From Lineus longissimus (lineage: Eukaryota > Nemertea > Pilidiophora > Heteronemertea > Lineidae): DNA of 64,000 nt. The position numbers and the translations under genes were made by a program. The notes beneath the pieces are model-generated. The model worked only from the letters and a program-made list of their open reading frames with translations. It ran no database searches and had not been told where the DNA came from. Shown piece after piece: positions 40,869 through 52,614 of this stretch. The stretch lies in NCBI RefSeq assembly GCF_910592395.1, contig NC_088315.1, forward strand, positions 3,350,501 to 3,414,500, in the 5' to 3' direction. How positions within the stretch are numbered: position 1 is the first letter of the stretch; each line of letters begins with the position of its first letter.

Positions 40869-43800
40869 TCAAGCAATCTCGTTTGCTTCCTGAGCATCTA
40901 TTTGTTTGTAAGTCCCATAGTTCTTCCTTGCAGGAGACCTTCTCGACTCGTTGGGTCTCCGCGAGCGCCGTGACTCTGGGAGCAGCGGGCGCCGCATATC
41001 GGCACTCTCCTCTGCCAATAACTGTAGCTCTCTGTTCCTACTTTTAGCCGTTCGTGGACATGGTGGAAAGGGTGGGCGTTCCCTCTCCCTAATAAACTGG
41101 AACACTGATCCTATTATGGCCAATACAACCCAGACCAGAACAAGAATCACATCTGGAAAGAGAAAAGAAGCTGTTTGGGAGCGTTGGATATAGTGTTAGA
41201 TTCTCATAGATACCGGTTGCAATTTAACATGGACATGTCTTGGCTCAAAGGCAAAATAGTCTGTTGTTGAATTAGTTGAATTTTCCGGTAAACTGCACAT
41301 ACTCACCGAATAACTGGAAAGGTGCAGTTACAACTGCCGTTACAAATCCTGGAATCACAGCTTTCCGCATGGCGTTGATGATAATGTAAGGAATACTACA
41401 TCTCAGGTAAAGACCGATACAGAACACCAAGCTGTAGGACCCAAACACTGCACATGAAATGATGCTCAGCTGAAGAAACAAAGACATGAATGAACATGTT
41501 ATGATAATAGGGGGCATTACCCAGCAGAAATACAAGCCCTCATCCCTGAAATGAGCTTTAGGATTCTGACAACCCTACCGTAATTTCAATTATTTTCTTT
41601 TTCGCAGCCATATTTTTTGGCGATTATCTGTATAAATGAAAAATATAAGGCACGCAAATATTTCTGGTTTTACAGATGTACATGTAGATCAAAGGATACT
41701 GGCTTGAAATGTAACATGATTCATGTAAACTTACTGTTTTTGTAAAATAAAGTAAGACAACTGGCACCAAGAGAATACCACAAACAAATCCCATGCCATA
41801 GTTGAATGAACTCCTCCAAATTTCAATAAGACCTGAAAAACAGTTATGGCAAAGTTAGAACTGGGGATGTTGGTCATGAGGCACAACCAAGTTGAGTGAA
41901 GTATCTAGTGAGGGTAGCCTAGTATAGCGTAGAGATTTTATAATATTGAATCAAAATGATAGACAGTGACACTTTAAAATGCTGATGCCAATGAACTTAC
42001 CAAATGGGGTGTAGAAAAGAATAGACGAGAACAGGAACCCTAGCACCAACCCAACCAGCAGCTCCGACAGGACCGGGATGCCAACGTTCCACCAGAAACC
42101 TAACCAGAGGGCACCACCGACCAAACCAATCACCGACGATAGTATTATGATGATTGGGTAGTCCAGGTTTGTGGTGACAGATAGTACGATGTAGAAGGTC
42201 AACATGAAGGCGAGACATCCAAAGATGCACATTTCTGAAGAGCAAAAAGGAAAATCATAGGTGGATTGAAGAGGCTTGCTGAGTTTTTCAGTTCAACTAA
42301 CATTGTGTTTCTGCATAAGGTATGAAACACACAATGTGCAGATTTTAAGTAGGCCACTGCCCCATGAGGAGTAAAGGGCTTTTGTAAGACAAAAAGTAAG
42401 AGTACCCTGCCCCTCTGATCCACCAATATTCGAAAGGAACATCCTTGGACGAGACGGCATAGCCGAAATGACTCTACTTACGTAGTTTAAAGAATCTGTG
42501 TCCCAAGAAACACATGTAGAGTCCAAGACCAGCACAGATGATTGATATCACTTTTGTAATCGGTAGGAATGAACTCTCTGAAATTAGACATTTGATTATG
42601 AAGAAAAACAATTCGAATCATAAAGAGAACAGATCCAAAGAACAATAAATTGACCAGGTTAATCAATGTACTGTCAAAAAAGACATCAAAGCATTTGAGG
42701 CTTACAGGAACTCACCTAAATTATAACAATTTTTGACGTGGCCATCAAAGTTACATCCATAATCAGTGTTGACAATATACATAGCCTGGCGCACTTTCTT
42801 GTCTTTTGTGTGACTGACTATCACGGTATACATGACGCCTTGCCCTTCATAAGCCGCCAGGTCCATGTGACTCAGGCCTTTACCTCTTGTGAAGGAAGCA
42901 ACCTGAAGAGACAAAAAATTTCAAATTTTGCAAACAGAAATCGGATCTGCGTTTCACTAGGTTCGTTTCAGCGGCAAACTACTCCAGGCTGTAACATTTG
43001 CCTTTGCACCAATCTTTGTATCCACAAGCTACACTGGTACAACAAAGATAGTCTGTCATGTAATACAGTCCTAGGTACTTTTTCCGAAGGCTTTAGTTAG
43101 TTTTGAAAGTAGGTTCTGGGGGGGGGGTGGGGGACTTTTTGGTAAAGTCACACACCCAATGCGCGTCTAACATATGGAAGTTAATTCACCTTATAAGCAT
43201 GATTGCGTATCGTTTCCAAATCTGTCATCCTGGCCACTGACATTTGGAAGTGACTCTCGGAGAGATCGCCCTCATTAAGATAAAGCTGGAACACTTCATA
43301 TTGTAAACTTTTCCACACTGAACTGTCCTCGCAGTCGGGCTCAGTTGAGCCTCTCATCGTGCCAATGTTGGCATATTGGAATGAAAGTCTCACAGTGCTT
43401 TGGCCATAGCTCAAGTGGATGTTGGGATCATTGGGTAGAGGGAATTCCTGGTTGCAGGCGCCAGGGACTGGATCTGGAATGCAAGTACGCTACTTTAAAA
43501 CAGTTTTCTGATGGGTTACAGATAAAATGATGGCTTCTTTTATGCGTGCAATTATGTATCTAGATTTCTAAGGCTGCAGGGTTTCTGTCTTAATAAGAGG
43601 TGTCCTGATTACTGAAATCAGATTGATGGAAATGACCACTTTGGGACCAATATCATTGTCCTCCATAGAGAGGGTGTCCTGCAAACAGCTTCCACTGTTG
43701 AAACCCACATCCAGGGATTGATACGGATAGAATGCAAGACTCGTCAGCTCACCGTCATTGTAATATCCCGAGACTTTGAGATAGGCAATCACAGTATCAT

Positions 43801-44575
43801 TCAGATCAGACTGAAGATACCATGTAGCATCCCTCGCCTCATAAGCCAGCTTCTGCAGCACCCCACCACTGCGTCCAGTCACAGAAGTAGTGTAGGTCGG
43901 ATTGGAGTACAGGGAGAGAGTCAAGTTGTATTTCTGGACGTGGAATTCAGCCACAACAACATTAATGGAGGATGGAATGTCCTTGACCTTGATCGCGTAC
44001 ACGTTAGGGTCCAGTTTGACTGTCGTAAGTGGTCCCAATTTGAGAATTATCAAACCTGTAATTTAGAATGAACTGAAGTTGGAAGTTTGATTGGGCACTG
44101 AACAGTCACAGACACCTGGAACAAAGCATCACGACACATCAGGCCATTTCACTCGATACATACTTACTCCCTCATACCCTGATGAACATGCATAAGGAGG
44201 AGTCATGTTGTAGGGCCCGTTTGCATGATGATGGGAACAAAGGGTCACAGTCAGTGGCTTTTAATGCCTCCCCCCCACCCCCAGGATTGTCAGAAGTTTG
44301 CTTAGGTATTTTGATGTGTTCCGACTACTGGGTATCGTTCGCTGTAAGACTTAAAGCCCTAGCCTATAGGTCATAGGGTTAATGCTCTATGACTATCACT
44401 TACTTTTGTCATGAACAGGTACAGCACCATCTGTAGGATAAGGACCAGGAACTGATGTCACACTTTCATTTACAGTTGACCGACTTGTCAAATCACTGGC
44501 ACCCACATTTCTTGTTGTCAATCTTGATATCACAGACAATAAAAGAAACAAAAATGTCACAGAAAAGCTCATCAT
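40869..44575 (-). CDS. TM7SF3: transmembrane 7 superfamily member 3
   Basis: TM7SF3 is a seven-pass membrane protein with a large N-terminal luminal or extracellular part; in mammals it has been linked to cell survival and stress responses. Exons: 44575-44404, 44055-43705, 43473-43190, 42902-42716, 42577-42482, 42234-42001, 41832-41735, 41469-41307, 41152-40869; total 1869 nt, 622 aa (human 570). A signal peptide (MMSFSVTFLFLLLSVISR) starts it. The ectodomain matches by 'VAEFHVQKYNLTLSLYSNP' and 'DPVPGACNQEFPLPNDPN'. Membrane segments follow, including 'GLYMCFLGHRFF', 'VGLVLGFLFSSILFYTPFG' and 'VLVWVVLAIIGSVFQFIRER'. The basic cytoplasmic tail is longer than in human. The exon 2 donor (gtttca) is weak but is the only one that restores frame. 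Confidence 0.93.
43590..43700. repeat. dispersed repeat copy in a TM7SF3 intron
   Basis: Resembles 9995-10135 (a troponin I intron): both share 'gtgtcctgattac', 'atggaaatgacca', 'tttgg.accaa' and 'tagagggtgtcc' in the same order. A weaker match, probably in the opposite orientation, is near 54800-54880. Likely an old non-autonomous element. Confidence 0.5.
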
Positions 44576-45219
44576 GTGTTCATGTATCTAGCTACATAAC
44601 ATTATTACAAAAAAGTGCGTTTAGAATGAGCAATAAACTGTTTTTACACCGCATAATTTTTGACATCTCATACAGTGTACATTATCTGCATACATTGTAG
44701 ATACACTGTACCTACCAAGGCGGCCGCGAGTGTCGCCACCCATACCAAACATTCGTCACGTGGTGGTGAGCAGTGACTATGGCATGTTTTTTGTAGCAAA
44801 ATTCGATTTGAGCAACATTGCAATTAAAATTTGATTTTTGTGCCTATCTATTCGATTTTAATCAACTTTGTTCGATTCTTCCCTCAATCATTTGATTTTT
44901 TTGCATATTCATTCGATTTTTTTCAAACATTTATCAACAAAAAATACTGTTCTTGTTGTATATCAAATCAAACACTATAAATTCAAAATCGAATATAACT
45001 TAGAAAAAATCAAAAGGTGAAAGAAATAGATCAAAATCAGATTCAAATATATCGCATTAACTGGTCAAAAAACGAAGCATTTTCGATTTTAATTACACCA
45101 AATCTTTCAATTTAATCAAAGTATATTCAATTTCAGAATCAAATAAGAAGTATATACGATTTTGAAATCGAATACTCATTCGATTTAAATCGAATAGGTC
45201 ATTCGATTTAAAATCGAAT
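44576..45219. other. TM7SF3 upstream region entering the TTCGATT-rich tract
   Basis: The TM7SF3 promoter should be in its left part; a CACGTG E-box lies near 44759. From about 44800 the sequence fills with ATTCGATTTT-type words on both strands, a composition unlike the rest of the window. Confidence 0.5.
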
Positions 45220-45750
45220 AGACCATTCGATTTAAAATTGAATATGTCATTCGATTTTTGTAGATTTCTATTCGATTTTGATTGGTCAATCATAGTCACG
45301 TGACAAACTAGCAACCAATTAGAATCGAATGGAATAGGAGCAGAATCGAATAGACCATTCGATTTAAAACCGAATAGGTCATTCGATTTTTGTAGATTTC
45401 TATTCGATTTTGATTGGTCAATCATAGTCACGTGACAAACTAGCAACCAATTAGAATCGAATGGAATAGGAGCAGAATCGAATAGACCATTCGATTTAAA
45501 ATTGAATATGTCATTCGATTTTTGTAGATTTCTATTCGATTTTGATTGGTCAATCATAGTCACGTGACAAACTAGCAACCAATTAGAATCGAATGGAATA
45601 GGAGCAGAATCGAATAGACCATTCGATTTAAAACCGAATAGGTCATTCGATTTTTGTAGATTTCTATTCGATTTTGATTGGTCAATCATAGTCACGTGAC
45701 AAACTAGCAACCAATTAGAATCGAATGGAATAGGAGCAGAATCGAATGAG
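45220..45750. repeat. 132-bp tandem array, four copies, with a 264-bp higher-order period
   Basis: Copies begin at 45220, 45352, 45484 and 45616. Copies 1 and 3 share 'aaattgaatatg' where copies 2 and 4 have 'aaaccgaatagg', so the array arose by doubling a two-unit block. Each unit contains several TTCGATT/AATCGAA words, an inverted CCAAT box (gattggtcaa) and the palindrome GTCACGTGAC. Because 132 is a multiple of 3, one minus-strand frame stays open for 228 codons (45093-45779); I regard this as a by-product, not a gene. Confidence 0.9.
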
Positions 45751-46200
45751 ACCATTTGATTTAGAAATCGAATACTCATTCGATTTAAATCGAATAGGTC
45801 ATTCGATTTAAATCAAATAGACCATTTGATTTTTAAATCGAATATTGCTTTTCATTTGATATGGAATCGAATGAACATTCATTCTTAAAATCAAATTATC
45901 ATTCAATTTTTTGTAAGAACTATTTGATTATATCGAAATGTACTTTAATCTATATGACGAATTATGCGATTAATATTGAATAGGTGATTTGTAAGAATCG
46001 AATGAGATTGTTTGATCTCGGTCTTGATATTTTAAACTCTTTCCAATACATTTTTGATAAAACAACCTATCATTCGATTCGATTGACAATTTATTTGATT
46101 TATTTTTCACTAAAGAAACTATTCATTCGATTTCTGACTAAAATATTGAATGAATCAGTGAATCGCATAGTGCTACACATAACAGGCCATAAGTGACATC
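45751..46200. repeat. right part of the TTCGATT-rich tract
   Basis: Diverged continuation of the tract without clear periodicity. AATCGAAT and its complement recur every 20-40 bp up to about 46170. No gene. Confidence 0.6.
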
Positions 46201-46445
46201 AAGAACCAGTTCGACACGACCCCTGCCCTCGATACGCCCCCTTCCCTCGATACGCCCCCCTTATTAGTTGTGGTTTAAAGTAAGTTCCTAATCCACCTTA
46301 TGCAGTTTTCTGTTTTCATGGCCATGTTTATACACATCCTGGGCTCTGATGCTTGCAAGATCATTTCTTGGTGGTCCCTGCTTAGAGTAACCAGACTAAA
46401 TCTAAGGTCCCTGGCAGCTGGGCAGTGGCAAGGGTGTGTCCCTGG

Positions 46446-46855
46446 GCAAGACACTTGACTGGTGACGGTTGTTGTGGGTGGGCTAGACACTTGACTGTTG
46501 TGGGATGTGGTCTCAGGCAAGATAGTTGATTGGGGATGGACGTAGGGGGCCTGGGCAAGACACTTGACTGTTGTGGGATGTGGTCTCAGGCAAGACACTT
46601 GACTGTTGTGGGATGTGGTCTCAGGCAAGACACTTGACTGTTGTGGGATGTGGTCTCAGGCAAGACACTTGACTGTTGTGGGATGTGGTCTCAGGCAAGA
46701 CACTTGACTGTTGTGGGATGTGGTCTCAGGCAAGACACTTGACTGTTGTGGGATGTGGTCTCAGGCAAGACACTTGACTGTTGTGGGATGTGGTCTCAGG
46801 CAAGACACTTGACTGTTGTGGGATGTGGTCTCAGGCAAGACACTTGATTGGTGCA
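46446..46855. repeat. 35-bp minisatellite
   Basis: Eight copies that look identical run from 46556 to 46835 (starts at 46556, 46591, 46626, 46661, 46696, 46731, 46766, 46801), with a broken ninth and diverged copies on the left from 46446. The unit contains 'caagacacttgactgttg' and 'ggatgtggtctcagg'. Identity between copies indicates recent expansion. Confidence 0.95.
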
Positions 46856-47168
46856 GTGTATGTGTAAAGTGACCACATACTGGTGTGTGTAGGAGAAGGT
46901 CCTGGAGCAAGACAGTTGTTTGCTGCTGTACTCCGCATAAATGTTGACAAATTTTTCAAGTGAACAGAACTTTTTATGTCCAAGCAACCTGAGTCGATGG
47001 AGGAATTTCCTTTATGGTCTTCAGGTCAACTCCTTCATAGTTTACAGCAGCACCAAGAGCGGCTAGTCCTTGGATGGGCTTGTGTCTGCGAAACAAAACA
47101 CTCCGAACAACATTTTGTTGGTTATCATTTTCTCTCCAAATAACAATTTTCGAACCTCTGCAGGGAAC

Positions 47169-49717
47169 ATGGCTACACCTACCAGATGGGGCCTCTGTGC
47201 CGCTGGTGCAATTTCAAATGATTTCACCATTGCCTTGAAATGTCTCCCTGCATCAGAACATCAGGTAAGCACCATTTATAGCCAAGTAGAATATCAGTTC
47301 GACTGAGATTCTTTCTGGTTATGGTATTTATTCAACTAGCATGATAAATGAAGAAAATAAAATGCAAAAAAAGGTTCTTGTAACTTGGTATTTCAACTCT
47401 TATAAAATCTATCTGAGCCTGCTAGTCCTAGCTTTGTTACATCCTTTGGAATCAAACAGTCTACTAAATAAACAAATTCAAATATCAGAGAGCTAGTCTG
47501 AAGAGTCTGGGCCTCCTAACTTAGCCCTCATAAGGGGTGGGTCTGTGAAGCACTAATGCACCATAACTTAACTTTCAGGTCGCCTGTGTAGCGGCACGAA
47601 ATCTTAGCCGTGCTCAGGAGTTTGCCAAAAAGTTTGATATTCCTAAGGTGTATGGATCGTACCAAGAACTGGCAGCAGATGAAAATTTAGGTAAGCTTTG
47701 TCAGAGATAAAGTTATGATGTCATCATTCCCAGGTGATGATGTCACACCAGCCGACTGACGAATGAGAAATACAGCGTATTTTTGCAGAGTAGCTTTTTA
47801 TTGTGATGTCTGTTAAAAAAATACTTATTTATTGATATTATGTCAGCAAAGTGTCAGTTCACCTTTAAACTTTTAGAATCTTTCCTCTCACAGATATTAT
47901 CTACATTGGTGTTATCCATCCAGCTCATTATGAGATATGTAAGCTGATGATCAACGCGGGAAAGAACATCTTGTGTGAGAAGCCAATGACCATGTGCAAG
48001 AGGCAGACACAGGAGCTGGTGGATTTGGCCAAGGAGAAGAACGTCTTTCTCATGGAGGTACCATCAAAGTCAAAGAATAGCTGGCAGAGACTCCTGTTAC
48101 TCCTTCTCTGTAGGATTTAGTCCACACACAGTAGCTTTAAAATATTTAGCTACCCTCTAACTTTACAGTCGACTTTTCAGCAGCACATTAAGAAAACCTA
48201 AAGCACTGTTAGACAAAATTCAAGTCAAAATGTGAAAGCTGTTTGACCTAAAACTATCTCGTTTCCGTCGTCATTTTCTTTCAGGCCCTCTGGTCTAGAT
48301 TTTTGCCAGCATACGAGTTTATCCGCAAGGAACTCAAAGCAGGCACCATTGGAGAGCCAAAGTATCTTACCGCTGAATTCTGTGTGGACCTATCAGGATA
48401 CAATCTGGAGAGGTTAACAAACAAGGATTTTGGAGCCGGGGCATTGGTAGATCTTGGTCCATATACTGTTGGGATGGCCATGTGGGCTTTTGATGATGAG
48501 TACCCAGAACAGATTGTTGCGAGTGGCCATCTAAATAACGAGGGTAAGACTCTGGTACCATTAATTTCTTTAGGCTTGACTCCACTTATAATGTTGACAA
48601 TATCCTATCTGGAGAACAGTTGTGTAATAATTTACATGTAAACTGCCAAATGTTTGCACATCTTTATTTTTGGCATTTGCGAAAATTAAAAAAACAATTG
48701 GCTGACTATGATTATTTTGGTGGAAATCTGCAATTATGGCCAAATGTTTAGTTTATAGTATCTCTGAACTTTGTTTGACAGGTTTTGATGTCTGCAGTGG
48801 AGCTGTATTCAAGTTTAGCAAGGGCAGGCTGGCTTGTATTACTCAAAGTTGCACTGTTGATTCTGGAAGTCAGGCTTTCATCTATGGAACCAAGGGCAAA
48901 ATTGAGGTGAGGAGTACAATAGTGAACCGTCATTATCCCCATCAAGAAGTTACAAACACATCAATTTTAAGTTATGTGGACTCGGCACCAACAGTAGTAT
49001 TGTGTAATCTTCAACACTTAAAAGAACTTATAACTTGATGCACTGAATTGAAGATTAACTGGCGATTCTGATTAAATATAATCCACCACCTCAGCCACTG
49101 GTGCCACATGCTTTTCAAAAGTAGAGATTTAGATTCATTATACCTTGTTGTTGTGCATAACATGTCTTGGAAATCCATTATTCAGTAATTTTCTTCAACT
49201 TCGTTTCTGTATTCCTAGGTGAAGTTCCCAATGTGGACCCCCAGCACAGTCATTGTGAATGACAAGGCGCACACCTTTCCTCCTCCAGAGAGTCCTTTCA
49301 AAACAAACTTTGTGAACTCAACAAATTTGTCCTTTGAAGCACGGGCAGTCAGGGAATGTCTATTGGCAGGTGAGACATCAACTGAGACTGCAACAGCTCT
49401 GACGAAATTCCTTATTCTTATCTATAAAATCCAGTCATGACCCAGTAGTAACCATATCACAACCTGTTGAACAGTACTGAATATACACTTACATGAAACT
49501 CTTAATAATTTTCACATGATTAACATTTTCTCATCCTCCTATGCTTATCAAAAGTATGATTTCTTTCACAGTAACATGTTATTTTATTCTTAAATTTCCA
49601 CTTTTAGGTCAGAAGGAGTGTGGTGGAGCAACCCATGAATACAGTCTGAAGCTGATATCAATCATAGATGAGTTGAAACGACAGCTTGGAGTGCAATATG
49701 ACTGCGACAAAGTCTAA
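47169..49717 (+). CDS. DHDH: trans-1,2-dihydrobenzene-1,2-diol dehydrogenase / D-xylose dehydrogenase
   Basis: A cytosolic NADP-dependent oxidoreductase of the Gfo/Idh/MocA family that oxidises trans-dihydrodiols of aromatic hydrocarbons and D-xylose and reduces some dicarbonyls. Exons: 47169-47264, 47579-47690, 47894-48057, 48285-48543, 48782-48906, 49219-49369, 49608-49717; 338 aa (human 334). The start [19 protein letters not shown] gives the Rossmann dinucleotide-binding loop. '[10 protein letters not shown]' carries the family lysine (K99) and '[16 protein letters not shown]' the conserved tyrosine (Y184). The ending is [14 protein letters not shown] 47169 is chosen by alignment to the family; the open frame reaches further upstream. 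The gene is tail-to-tail with FANCE, 383 nt between stop codons. Confidence 0.95.
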
Positions 49718-50100
49718 ATAAACATTACTTCTGAAAGAAAAGGATACCGGTACTAACAACGAATTTAGAATATAGTGAAGAAATACTTGTATTTTCGGTG
49801 CCTCAATGTTGCACATGTAGCAAGAAGATGTAATTAATTATGATGTTGAGATTTGATACTATGAGATTATTGTTGTGTTTGTTATTCAAATGAAAATTAA
49901 AAACCAATGTTTTGCACATAATACCAGTCAAACCTTGTCATCACTTTATTGATCTGATCAGTCTTCCATCAAACATTCACATGATACATGTGCCACTACA
50001 TATGCCAGCAATATAAGAAATATCTGTATCTGCAAAATCTTGCAATAACCAGAGGAAAGATTGCTCGCAACTTAGATACTGCGGCCTTCTTCTGCCTTGC
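49718..50100. promoter_or_regulatory. shared 3' region of DHDH and FANCE
   Basis: Contains ATTAAA on the plus strand (49896-49901), a likely DHDH poly(A) signal, and AATAAA on the minus strand (49945-49950), a likely FANCE signal. The two transcripts probably end within about 100 nt of each other or overlap. Confidence 0.5.
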
Positions 50101-52614
50101 TCACTGTATCAGTTTCTTCAGAGCAGCATCGACAGACTTCTTCATGAACGTCGTATGTGGAACCATTGCAGAATTGAGGAGATCAATGCCGTCGCTAGAA
50201 AGCTGAAATAAAGATAATGCAGTTTTAAGCACTATTGCAGAACACGGAACTGTGAATCGATCATGATGCATCGCCTGGCTATGACATACAGTGTCGCACT
50301 ATTGGAAAGTGCAGGATTCCTAAGCTTTCTGCAAGACTGTCGACAGGGGTACCTGTTGCAGCCTATAAAAAACAAACGGCGACTGAAGCGTCCCTGTGGC
50401 AGACATAATAAGTCCCCATTCAGTAGAGAGAGGTTATCATAATGAAATGAAGGGCAGAGAAATTCTGTAGAGATACTTTTCTAATGCTAACTGTCCATGA
50501 AAAGTCTGAAAGAAGATCGCTGCTGATTGATTACCTGTTTGCCATATTTGCTGATGACTTCCAAGACTAGTTTGCCAAACTTGAGGTTGTTTTTCATTTC
50601 GTGGGAGGAAACTTCCATCAGGCGACACATATTATGAACTAACTGGTTGTCAATCTCAATCTTCACCTGTAGAAGGAAAAGCAACATATGTATACACCAA
50701 TTGATCACTTGATAGACAGTCCTCTTTGCCGATTATTGGCAAAATTATTGAGTTTGTACTTTTTCTTGCTGCAAAATGATCCTCTGTGAGCAAGTTTAAC
50801 ACAAGACACATTAGCACTGGGGTCATATTTCAAGACTGTGCTTTCACTTGCTTGCTTGAAAATCTGACTACCCTGTCGTGAAGTACTATATGAGGACTGC
50901 CGATACCTTTGTCTTGATCAGATTTTCGAGGACCACAATATGGGCTTTCGTCCATGGTGTCTGGAGAGAAGTAATCTGGCTGAAAAAGTATAAATCAATG
51001 ATTGTACAAGTAAAACAACCTCAATAACTTCTTATAGTTTGGGAAAGAGTAGCCACCTCCAAATGCCTGAAATCACCTCACTTAATTGCCACCAGGGCCT
51101 ACAACCCACTCATGGGGCCAGGACAAACAACTCTTATTTACGCATGATCAAGATCTTCAGATCAACAAAAAAGTCCTAAAGCAGTGATTTTCTGTACAGA
51201 GCAACACCAGATTGCCATTGACAGACTTCTTATGATCCATCAGTTACTTTCATAACATTGTGTCTTACCAAAGTAATTGATGCTTGACTAAAATTGGCTC
51301 ATCTTTCATTGTCTTGACAACAAGGTCAGCTTGAGGAGATTCTGAAGAAAAAAACAACTAATAAAATGTCAATTATAATACCTGGATATGAACTGAATCT
51401 GAATGTGACAATGCCTCCAATATTCTGTGGAGTGGATGAAGCCATGAAGATGTCTATTCGTTTAATTCCCTGAAACCCAACATACTATAAGCTCATCGCA
51501 CTTACCAAATTGTTCATGCTGAAACATGGCTTGGTATAACCCATCCATGGTAGAAGACTGGTGTTTACGGAGGAATGACTGAACCAAGTTAGTGAAATTC
51601 TGGGGAAGATTTTGACAAGATTCCATCACCTGGATGAGAGTAAACTGGTTAAAACAATAAAATACATGATCTTGCCACTAATTTTCCTCAGAAAAGTGTG
51701 TTAATGCATGGTGCTTAATACCACTGATAGAATGTTTAAAGGGCCTCCTTAAGCAATATTGCTGAACGGCAGATGAAATTGCAGAAAGGGGCTGTTCTCC
51801 TCAGAGATGCACCAACTGCTAAGACCGAAAGAAGCCACATTTACCTTAGGAAGTAAGCAGCTCCTGGTGAAAGAGACACATTGATTATAGCGGACACTTT
51901 GAACACACTGGAGATACGTTTGACCAAGTTTTGTGGATCCCTCTAATGGTAATTTGTCTAATTCCAAGAGTTGGCATATCTTTTCTACGTGGTCATTTGA
52001 AGACGAACCATTCTTATCGTTGAATAATCCCATATATGGCAAAATTGCATCTTCATCAAAGTCTGAGTGTAAGATATCTTTGAAACATATGCAAGACTCC
52101 TGAAAAAAGAAGAAACATGGAGTCCCGTTACTGATTGCATTTCTAATCATTAAGTTTCAAATAAGAATTAGAAGTACATGAAGTAGCAACTCATTCAACA
52201 GAAAAAACACATGTATTCATTAACTAAATAACTTCCGACTCCGGAACAATCAGACTGCAGCCAGGAAGTGAAACAAAAACTAACCATTAGATTCTCTGGG
52301 ATGTCTCGCATTCTCTCATTTCGCTGCTCATTATTTTGGGCACATTCATCTGCAGTTCCCATAGAAGTATCGATACCTGAACCAATGGCATCAGTGATGT
52401 CCATGGCAACATCTGCGGTTTCTAGAGCTTTGTCAACTGAAGAGATGGAATCCATAGTCGCTGTAAGGACAAGATGATGACCTCCACCGGGGGATGGACG
52501 CCTCTCATGATCTCCACATGGGCAGGGCAGGCCAAGGACAGATCGTGTGGCGAGGATCTCCTGACAAAGTTCATCAGCAAGTGGAGCGGTCTCGGTTGAA
52601 AATTGATGCATCAC
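50101..52614 (-). CDS. FANCE: Fanconi anaemia group E protein (FANCE)
   Basis: FANCE links the Fanconi core ubiquitin ligase complex to its substrate FANCD2 in DNA interstrand crosslink repair. Exons: 52614-52285, 52099-51845, 51629-51506, 51341-51269, 50979-50907, 50666-50535, 50202-50101; 1089 nt, 362 aa. The C-terminal helical-repeat domain identifies it: 'LKFGKLVLEVISKYGKQ' and the end 'MVPHTTFMKKSVDAALKKLI' match the vertebrate C-terminus in spacing and residues, and 'PWTKAHIVVLENLI' fits its preceding repeat. 'SVRYNQCVSFTRSCLLPK' fits the start of the domain. The N-terminal 110 residues (MMHQFSTETAPLADEL...) match nothing I know. The protein is shorter than human (536 aa), either by true N-terminal reduction or because an upstream exon is missed. 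Confidence 0.8.

Noticed and set aside
45093-45779. Repetitive 228-codon frame as a real protein gene
   Set aside because: It follows a tandem array whose unit is a multiple of three, has no splice or start context, and both its ends dissolve into the same low-complexity tract. Kept only as a low-interest finding.
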